From Saprospirales bacterium (lineage in GTDB: Bacteria > Bacteroidota > Bacteroidia > Chitinophagales > JADJOU01), in assembly GCA_947461165.1 (NCBI GenBank), contig CANHJR010000119.1:1-5065 (forward strand): DNA of 5,065 bases, given 5' to 3'. Shown here one piece after another: positions 1 to 5,065 of the stretch; the stretch's first letter is position 1, and the number at the start of each line of letters is the position of its first letter. A model generated the notes under the pieces. It saw nothing but the letters and a program-made list of their open reading frames with translations, had not been told where the DNA came from and ran no database searches. A program made the position numbers and the translations under genes.

Positions 1-1366
1 AGATATCGTGCAGGAAAGCCTCATGAAATCTGTGACAAAGTTCAAAGCTAATCATGGCTCCGCAATTCTAATGAGCGTGAAAACAGGTGAAATAAAAGCG
101 ATGGCCAATATCGGTCAATCCAAAAACGGAGAGTATGGAGAAATATATAACTGGGCTATAAACGAGCGATTGGAACCGGGATCTGTTTTCAAGTTAGCAT
201 CTGTTATGGCACTTATAGACAATGGATATGCTGACATCAACACGCAGGTGAATTTAGAAAATGGTCAAACCAAATATTCTGATCGCATCATGAAGGACGA
301 CCATGTTGTCCCAGGCACTGTTTCCTTAAAGCGTGCATTTGAATTATCAAGCAACGTGGGCATTTCAAAGTTGGTCGTTCAGAATTTTGGAAAGAAAAAG
401 GAGGAGTTCTATGAATTTCTTGAAAAAATCCATCTTACAGAGTCCTATGGGATTGACCTAAGCTGCGAGGATCAACCAATCTTGGCTAAACCAAAAGATT
501 GGAATCCAGTGACGTTGCCTTGGTTGTCGACTGGCTATGAAATCCGACTAACCCCATTACAGACTTTAGGATTGTATAATGCTGTTGCAAACAATGGCGT
601 CTTAATGAAACCATTTATAGTCAAAGAAGTAAGGGACAACGACAAAATTATAGAAAACTATAAGCCACAAATTTTAAACAAAGAAATATGCAAACCATCC
701 ACTATTGCGGCTGTTCGAGCGATGCTAGAAGGGGTGGTGGATAGTGGCACTGCTAGTGGAATAAAGAATGACAAATATCGCATTGGTGGTAAAACGGGAA
801 CCAATCAGCTCGTTTCCGGCAAAAAGTTTAGTTCAGACAACTATCAAGCTAGTTTTGTTGGATTCTACCCAGCAGATAACCCCGTCTATTCGTGTATCGT
901 AGTTATCAATCGTCCTAATAAATATATTGGGTATCACGGTAGTGAATGCGCCGCACCAGTATTCAAAGATGTGATTGACAGACTTTATGCCACCGATATT
1001 AGCATTCACCCTAATTTAGAAATGGACAAGAATAAAACGCTATTCCTTCCATCCTTCGCAGGAGCGAAACGCGAAATTGAAAAAATTGCGAACTTCTTCG
1101 ACTGGAATCTCATGAAATCATCCGTTCATTCAGACTGGGCAGTAGCGACTGCTGTTCGACATCATCTTGTGATGCGTCCATCATTTGTACAATCAAAAAA
1201 CAGAATGCCCAATGTCACTCAAATGAGCCTCAAAGATGCCATTTATTTATTGGAATCTATGGGCTTACAAGTATATGTCGAAGGTAAAGGAAAAGTTCGA
1301 AATCAAAGTATTCGAGCTGGCGAGGTTATAAACCGTGGAACTCAAGTAAAATTATATCTCAGCTAA
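1..1366 (+). CDS. ftsI: Septal peptidoglycan D,D-transpeptidase (class B penicillin-binding protein, FtsI/PBP3 type) with C-terminal PASTA domain; 5' end missing
   Basis: FtsI cross-links peptide stems of septal peptidoglycan on the outer face of the inner membrane, working with FtsW in the divisome. The frame is open to the left edge (first full codon GAT at 2), so the GTG at 8 is internal and not the start. The N-terminal membrane anchor and dimerisation domain, probably about 200-250 residues, lie upstream. Counting from the GTG codon, all three penicillin-binding motifs are present: SVFK with nucleophile S59 and K62 (bases 182-193), SSN at 114-116 (347-355) and KTGT at 262-265 (791-802). 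After the transpeptidase domain, residues 345-398 form a degenerate PASTA-like spacer. Residues 400-452 are a clear PASTA unit (starts MPNV, then a helix ending LLESMGL, then strands to the C-terminus). TAA is at 1364-1366, one base before murE. PASTA-bearing FtsI of this layout is common in Bacteroidota. The alternative name is generic penicillin-binding protein 2 or Spo VD-like, but context favours FtsI. Confidence 0.95.
   Translation, partial: DIVQESLMKSVTKFKANHGSAILMSVKTGEIKAMANIGQSKNGEYGEIYNWAINERLEPGSVFKLASVMALIDNGYADINTQVNLENGQTKYSDRIMKDDHVVPGTVSLKRAFELSSNVGISKLVVQNFGKKKEEFYEFLEKIHLTESYGIDLSCEDQPILAKPKDWNPVTLPWLSTGYEIRLTPLQTLGLYNAVANNGVLMKPFIVKEVRDNDKIIENYKPQILNKEICKPSTIAAVRAMLEGVVDSGTASGIKNDKYRIGGKTGTNQLVSGKKFSSDNYQASFVGFYPADNPVYSCIVVINRPNKYIGYHGSECAAPVFKDVIDRLYATDISIHPNLEMDKNKTLFLPSFAGAKREIEKIANFFDWNLMKSSVHSDWAVATAVRHHLVMRPSFVQSKNRMPNVTQMSLKDAIYLLESMGLQVYVEGKGKVRNQSIRAGEVINRGTQVKLYLS
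1040..1363 (+). other. C-terminal tail of FtsI: degenerate PASTA-like spacer followed by one PASTA domain
   Basis: Within ftsI. The first half (codons 345-398 counted from base 8, opening LFLPSFAG) starts like a PASTA unit, with a proline followed by a helix (KREIEKIANFFDW), but lacks the usual later strands and ends in an SDWAVA segment. The second half (400-452, starting MPNVTQMS) is a standard PASTA fold pattern: V/I-rich helix ending in LLESMGL, then VYVEGKGKV and a turn with an AGEVINRGTQV-type ending. PASTA domains bind peptidoglycan or beta-lactams in some proteins; here a role in anchoring or regulating the transpeptidase is inferred only. Confidence 0.8.
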
Positions 1367-1373
1367 AATGATG
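1364..1373 (+). promoter_or_regulatory. ftsI stop / murE start junction with tandem ATG codons
   Basis: The order is TAA (1364-1366), A, ATG (1368-1370), ATG (1371-1373). No purine-rich Shine-Dalgarno sequence lies in the preceding 15 bases, which are the end of ftsI. Ribosomes that finish ftsI would be placed directly on the murE start, so translational coupling is a reasonable inference, as is the weak use of Shine-Dalgarno sites in Bacteroidota. Confidence 0.5.
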
Positions 1374-2840
1374 GACGCAAAAAAGCTTCTCAGCGCTATT
1401 TCCTATATTGAGCAACATGGATCTGTGGAATCACCGCAAGTGAATTCGATTGTCTTTGATTCTCGAAAGGTGACTGCTAATGATATTTTCGTAGCTACAC
1501 ATGGAACTCAGGTTGATGGCCATCAATACATTGATAAGGCAATAGACTTGGGTGCAAAGATTATTATTTGCGAAGAATTACCCGCCACATTGAATCCTGA
1601 AATTGCCTATTATCGTGTGAAAAGCTCACAAGAATCGTTAGGTATTTTAGCATCTACATTTTATGACTTTCCGACTCAAAAACTAAAGGTAATTGGTGTA
1701 ACTGGAACCAATGGGAAAACATCTACTACATCGATGCTGTACCAATTATTCACCAATCTTGGATACAAAGTTGGGCTTCTATCTACCATCGATATCAAAA
1801 TCGCTGGCGAAGTCACTACAGCGACACATACCACACCAGATGCGATCTCTATCCAAGCCAATATGGCTCGCATGGTCAATGCTGGATGCACGTATTGCTT
1901 TATGGAAGTAAGCAGTCATGCTATAGATCAGCAGCGTATTGCAGGAATACAGTTCTGCGGTGCGGTGTTCACAAACATCACACATGATCACCTAGATTAC
2001 CATAAGACATTCGCCAACTATATTCAGGCCAAAAAGAAGTTTTTCGACGACTTGACCCCCAGCAGTTTTGCCTTGGTCAATCTTGACGACAAGAACGGTA
2101 AGATCATGATTCAGAACACGAAAGCAAGAACCAAAACATTTTCCATGCGCTCTGCTTCTGACTATCAAGTTCGTATTATAGATATGTCGAAATCCGATAT
2201 GACCATCAAAATAGATCAACACGAACTTATTTTAAAAATTGTCGGGGAATTCAACGCTTACAATGCTTTGAGCGCCTATGCAGTAGCAGTTGAACTTGGA
2301 ATGCCTAGAGAAGAAATACTGATTCAACTCTCCAAAATAGCTCCAGTCGAAGGACGTATGGACATCATCGTTTCTGCCAAAGGCAATGTCACAGGAGTCA
2401 TAGACTATGCGCATACACCAGATGCCGTGGAAAAAGCACTCGTCGAAATAGGCAAAATGCGAAAAATAGGTAAAATCATAACTGTGATCGGATGCGGTGG
2501 CAATAGAGATCAAACCAAAAGACCGATCATGGCAAAATTAGCAACAAAATTTAGTGATCAAGTCATTCTCACATCAGACAATCCGAGAAATGAAGATCCA
2601 AAAGCAATCATACAAGAGATGAAAAGTGGTTTACTGCCTGATGAATCTAAAAAATCCATAACGGTGGTCGATCGTCGAGAAGCTATCAACACAGCATGTA
2701 TGCTTGCAGAACCCAATGATATTATTGCATTGATAGGCAAAGGACACGAAAAATATCAAGAAATCAATGGTGAAAAAATTCCATTCGATGATAAGTCTGA
2801 ATTACAAAACGCTATGAACATTCATATCCACGAAAACTAG
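1368..2840 (+). CDS. murE: UDP-N-acetylmuramoyl-L-alanyl-D-glutamate--2,6-diaminopimelate ligase
   Basis: This cytoplasmic ATP-dependent Mur ligase adds the third residue of the peptide stem to UDP-MurNAc-L-Ala-D-Glu. It is 490 aa, the usual length. The N-terminal UDP-binding domain shows DSR at 31-33. The central ATPase domain has the P-loop GVTGTNGKT at 110-118 (K117), TTP at 155-157 in the substrate site, EVSSH at 180-184, and a YxxAK motif whose K222 matches the carbamylated lysine of the family. The C-terminal domain has GR at 329-330, DYAHTP at 346-351, DNPR at 404-407 and GKGHE at 457-461. DNPR is the family's signature for meso-diaminopimelate; lysine-adding MurE enzymes differ there, so DAP is the predicted substrate. 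Two ATG codons stand in tandem (1368 and 1371). I use the first, but the second would cost only one residue and cannot be excluded. The gene follows ftsI after one base and precedes mraY by five, so it is surely co-transcribed. Nothing is missing or broken. Confidence 0.97.
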   Translation: MMDAKKLLSAISYIEQHGSVESPQVNSIVFDSRKVTANDIFVATHGTQVDGHQYIDKAIDLGAKIIICEELPATLNPEIAYYRVKSSQESLGILASTFYDFPTQKLKVIGVTGTNGKTSTTSMLYQLFTNLGYKVGLLSTIDIKIAGEVTTATHTTPDAISIQANMARMVNAGCTYCFMEVSSHAIDQQRIAGIQFCGAVFTNITHDHLDYHKTFANYIQAKKKFFDDLTPSSFALVNLDDKNGKIMIQNTKARTKTFSMRSASDYQVRIIDMSKSDMTIKIDQHELILKIVGEFNAYNALSAYAVAVELGMPREEILIQLSKIAPVEGRMDIIVSAKGNVTGVIDYAHTPDAVEKALVEIGKMRKIGKIITVIGCGGNRDQTKRPIMAKLATKFSDQVILTSDNPRNEDPKAIIQEMKSGLLPDESKKSITVVDRREAINTACMLAEPNDIIALIGKGHEKYQEINGEKIPFDDKSELQNAMNIHIHEN

Positions 2841-2848
2841 GAACTATG
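2838..2848 (+). promoter_or_regulatory. murE stop / mraY start junction
   Basis: TAG (2838-2840) is followed by five bases (GAACT) and ATG at 2846. An AGGA at 2839-2842 overlaps the stop codon but sits only three bases before the ATG, closer than a working Shine-Dalgarno usually stands, so it is probably accidental. The close spacing suggests re-initiation by the same ribosomes. Confidence 0.4.
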
Positions 2849-4141
2849 CTATATCATTTATTCACTTGGTTACATCAAAACTGGCATCTTCCAGGAGCCA
2901 ATTTGTTCAATTATATCACCTTTCGAGCAAGTATGGCTGTATTTGTCAGTATTTGGATTATGGTATTCAATGGTGAAAAATTCATTCAATGGCTTCGAGC
3001 AAAACAAATTGGTGAGACTGTGCGTGAACTTGGTCTTGAAGGCCAAAAAGAAAAATCAGGAACACCTACCATGGGAGGCATTTTGATTATTGCTTCTGTT
3101 ATTATTCCAACCTTGCTATTTGCAAATCTCACAAATGTATATGTGTGGATGCTCATCGTGGTTTCATTATGGCTTGGAGGCATTGGATTCTTGGATGACT
3201 ATATCAAGGTATTTCGAAAAAACAAAGAAGGCTTGTCTGGCAGGTTTAAGATTGTTGGGCAAATTGGTGTCGGAATTTTTGTTTCTGCTATGATGTATTT
3301 TCATCCTGAGATCAAGGTTCGCGATATGGATCAATTATATATTTATACGCTTCAAAACGGAAAGATCAATGACCAATATCATCCGATAAAAGTAGAAAAC
3401 AGCCGCGAAATAATCAAAGGTAAAGGCTACGAAAAAGATGGTCTCTACTATACTCACGATTCTAAAACATTGCTTACAAATCTTCCATTCATCAAAGGCA
3501 ACAACTTCAACTATGATAGATTGTTTGAATGGATTGGGGTTCACCCCAAGTGGTATTTCATACCTTTCGCATTGATTCTTATTTTCATCATTACTGCTGT
3601 CTCAAATGGTGCTAATATCACCGATGGGATTGATGGGCTTTGTGCGGGGACATCTGCTTTGGCTGGTGTAGCAATAGCTGTTCTTACCTATGTCACAGGG
3701 AATGTCATCTTCTCTGACTATCTCAATATCTTGTATATCCCAAACATTGGAGAACTAGTCATATTCGTTTCGGCATTTATAGCTGCTTGCGCTGGCTTCC
3801 TATGGTGGAATAGTTATCCTGCCCAAATTTTCATGGGAGACACTGGCAGCTTAGCACTAGGAGGCATTATTGCAACACTTTGCATCATCATTCGAAAGGA
3901 ACTTTTGATGCCAATTCTCTGTGGAATCTTTCTTGTCGAGAACTTATCGGTTATAATCCAAGTAACCTATTTCAAATATACCAAGCGAAAATTTGGTGAA
4001 GGTAGACGTATATTTTTGATGTCTCCACTGCACCATCATTTTCAGAAAAAAGGAATTCACGAAGCCAAAATTGTCGCACGATTCTGGATTATAGGAATTC
4101 TATTGTCATTGCTCACCATTGTATTTCTGAAAGTTAGATAA
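2846..4141 (+). CDS. mraY: Phospho-N-acetylmuramoyl-pentapeptide-transferase (lipid I synthase), with enlarged extracytoplasmic loop
   Basis: This integral membrane enzyme moves phospho-MurNAc-pentapeptide from UDP to undecaprenyl phosphate, making lipid I on the cytoplasmic face. Ten hydrophobic segments can be read, at about residues 28-42, 79-95, 98-116, 136-152, 236-253, 267-285, 301-321, 335-349, 352-373 and 413-428, matching the ten-helix MraY fold. Family motifs are intact: GTPTMGG at 72-78, the Mg-site aspartates D117-D118 followed by YIKV, NGANITDGIDGL at 254-265, FMGDTGS at 329-335 with D332, and SPLHHHF at 393-399. At 431 aa it is about 70 longer than the 360-aa E. coli enzyme. The excess is a polar, charged stretch at about 153-212, between helix 4 and the LPFIK segment (213-217) that aligns with the PFFK region of short MraYs. 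Such an insertion is known in Bacteroidota MraY, though this one looks long. ATG at 2846 is the only sensible start, since it lies five bases past the murE stop. UDP-sugar transferases such as WecA or TagO are excluded by the HHH motif and operon position. Confidence 0.97.
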   Translation: MLYHLFTWLHQNWHLPGANLFNYITFRASMAVFVSIWIMVFNGEKFIQWLRAKQIGETVRELGLEGQKEKSGTPTMGGILIIASVIIPTLLFANLTNVYVWMLIVVSLWLGGIGFLDDYIKVFRKNKEGLSGRFKIVGQIGVGIFVSAMMYFHPEIKVRDMDQLYIYTLQNGKINDQYHPIKVENSREIIKGKGYEKDGLYYTHDSKTLLTNLPFIKGNNFNYDRLFEWIGVHPKWYFIPFALILIFIITAVSNGANITDGIDGLCAGTSALAGVAIAVLTYVTGNVIFSDYLNILYIPNIGELVIFVSAFIAACAGFLWWNSYPAQIFMGDTGSLALGGIIATLCIIIRKELLMPILCGIFLVENLSVIIQVTYFKYTKRKFGEGRRIFLMSPLHHHFQKKGIHEAKIVARFWIIGILLSLLTIVFLKVR

Positions 4142-4155
4142 TCGTATAGAAGATG
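4139..4155 (+). promoter_or_regulatory. mraY stop / murD start junction
   Basis: TAA (4139-4141) is followed by 11 bases and ATG at 4153. The spacer ends TAGAAG just before the ATG; this is purine-rich but not a recognisable Shine-Dalgarno at normal spacing. No terminator-like stem or Bacteroidota-type promoter can fit in this gap, so murD is read from the same transcript as mraY. Confidence 0.4.
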
Positions 4156-5065
4156 AAGCGACTTGTAATTTTAGGAGCAGGCGAAAGCGGAGTTGGATGT
4201 GCCATATTGGCTCAAAAACAAGGCTATGATGTATTTGTATCAGACTTTGGTACGATCAAAGCACCTTATATTGAGGAATTAAACAGTTATCATATTCCAT
4301 TTGAATCGGGTCAGCATACAGCGGAGAAAATCCTAAATGCCGATCTCGTTATGAAAAGCCCTGGTATACCTGATAAGGCTCCAATCATTTCTTTAATTAA
4401 AGACAAAAAAATACCAGTTGTATCTGAACTCGAATTTGCACATCCATTTTGCAAAGGGAAAATCATTGGTATTACTGGAAGCAACGGCAAAACGACCACA
4501 ACCAATCTTCTTTATCATATCTTTTCTCACGCTGGCTTGAATGTTGGAATGGCTGGCAACGTCGGCATCAGTTTTGCCAAAATGATTGCCTTGGATCCAA
4601 AAGATTTCTACATCCTAGAAATCAGTAGTTTCCAGCTGGATGACATTCAAGATTTCAAATGTGACCTTTCAATATTGCTCAATATTACTCCCGATCATCT
4701 GGATAGGTATGAATACAAAATGGAAAACTATGTACATAGTAAATTTAGAATAACCAATCATCACAATTCGGAGAACATATTGATTTATTGTGCAGATGAT
4801 CAAGAAACAATACAATACCTAAAAGCTAATCCACTTGAATCGAAGCTTATTCCTTTTTCAATAGAAAAAGAATTGCCAGAAGGTGGCTATATCTCAGAAA
4901 ATAATCTTAAAATCAATTTCAACCAAAATATTTTTCAAATGACAACACAAGAATTGACCATCAAAGGAAAACACAATCAGCACAACTCTCTTGCCGCTGG
5001 TATCGCAGCAAAGGCCTTCGACATCAAAGATAATGCCTTGCGTGAAGCATTCATGACATTCAAAT
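4153..5065 (+). CDS. murD: UDP-N-acetylmuramoyl-L-alanine--D-glutamate ligase; 3' end beyond window
   Basis: This cytoplasmic Mur ligase adds D-glutamate to UDP-MurNAc-L-Ala, the step before MurE. The frame runs from ATG 4153 to the window edge without a stop, giving 304 codons plus one base, against roughly 440-450 aa for the family. The N-terminal domain opens with a Rossmann-like glycine-rich loop GAGESGVG at 8-15 and an acidic residue D31 at the end of the next strand, the position that contacts the uridine nucleotide in MurD. The central ATPase domain has GITGSNGKTTTT at 106-117 (K113 in the P-loop), EISSFQL at 156-162, TPDHLDRY at 179-186 (H182), and K197 in a YxxSK context equivalent to the carbamylated lysine. 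GKHN at 272-275 (E. coli has GLHN) marks the nucleotide-binding end of this domain. The missing third is the C-terminal D-Glu-binding domain. EISSFQL and TPDHLDRY separate MurD from MurC, MurE and MurF. It starts 11 bases after mraY and belongs to the same transcript. ftsW, murG and murC are expected next but are not in view. Confidence 0.96.
   Translation, partial: MKRLVILGAGESGVGCAILAQKQGYDVFVSDFGTIKAPYIEELNSYHIPFESGQHTAEKILNADLVMKSPGIPDKAPIISLIKDKKIPVVSELEFAHPFCKGKIIGITGSNGKTTTTNLLYHIFSHAGLNVGMAGNVGISFAKMIALDPKDFYILEISSFQLDDIQDFKCDLSILLNITPDHLDRYEYKMENYVHSKFRITNHHNSENILIYCADDQETIQYLKANPLESKLIPFSIEKELPEGGYISENNLKINFNQNIFQMTTQELTIKGKHNQHNSLAAGIAAKAFDIKDNALREAFMTFK

Noticed and set aside
8..10. 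GTG as a possible start of ftsI
   Set aside because: The frame is open upstream to the window edge (Asp-Ile precede it) and a start here would lack the membrane anchor and N-terminal domain every FtsI needs.
1676..2740. Several minus-strand open frames of 60-93 codons across murE (for example 1779-1991 and 2232-2513)
   Set aside because: They sit entirely opposite conserved murE codons, show no recognisable motif or domain, and have no start context. They are shadows of the real gene.
2986..3544. Minus-strand and alternate-frame open frames over mraY
   Set aside because: MraY motifs are continuous in the + frame across this stretch, so these frames are by-products of its composition.
3534..3549. 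Inverted repeat TTGGGGT-TC-ACCCCAA that could form a short G/C hairpin
   Set aside because: It lies inside mraY, encoding part of WIGVHPK, and no T-run follows it. A four-base loop with a six-base stem is possible by chance, and termination in mid-gene makes no sense here.
4311..4505. Minus-strand open frame of 64 codons
   Set aside because: It is opposite the MurD N-terminal domain and P-loop codons. The plus-strand frame is conserved MurD throughout.

Overview
This window is a stretch of a division and cell-wall (dcw) gene cluster, with four co-directional genes packed almost end to end on the + strand: the 3' part of ftsI (peptidoglycan transpeptidase, with a C-terminal PASTA domain), complete murE, complete mraY and the 5' two-thirds of murD. 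Coding sequence fills nearly the whole window. The gaps are 1, 4 and 11 bases, so there is no intergenic stretch where a promoter, terminator or RNA gene is likely, and I see none.

The organism is most likely a member of the Bacteroidota. The gene order ftsI-murE-mraY-murD lacks murF, which separates murE and mraY in E. coli. FtsI ends in a degenerate spacer plus a PASTA unit. MraY is long (431 aa) with a large extra segment in the loop before the region aligning with the PFFK part of shorter MraYs. The DNA is AT-rich (about 40% GC by eye), and none of the three visible starts has a convincing Shine-Dalgarno sequence. Each of these is typical of Bacteroidota. A finer placement, such as a Saprospira-like or other environmental lineage, is only a guess. 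MurE carries a DNPR motif, which predicts meso-diaminopimelate in the peptide stem and so a Gram-negative-type wall.

The genes act in one pathway. MurD adds D-Glu to UDP-MurNAc-L-Ala, and MurE adds meso-DAP to the product. MraY transfers the finished UDP-MurNAc-pentapeptide phospho-sugar to undecaprenyl phosphate, giving lipid I. FtsI cross-links the exported and polymerised product at the division septum. The murD reading frame (4153 onward) is open to the end of the window with no stop.

I found no undescribed system, mobile element, CRISPR array or RNA gene. All active-site motifs I could check are intact, so this is an ordinary housekeeping region. The points most worth a second look are the enlarged extracytoplasmic loop of MraY and the degenerate domain ahead of the FtsI PASTA unit.
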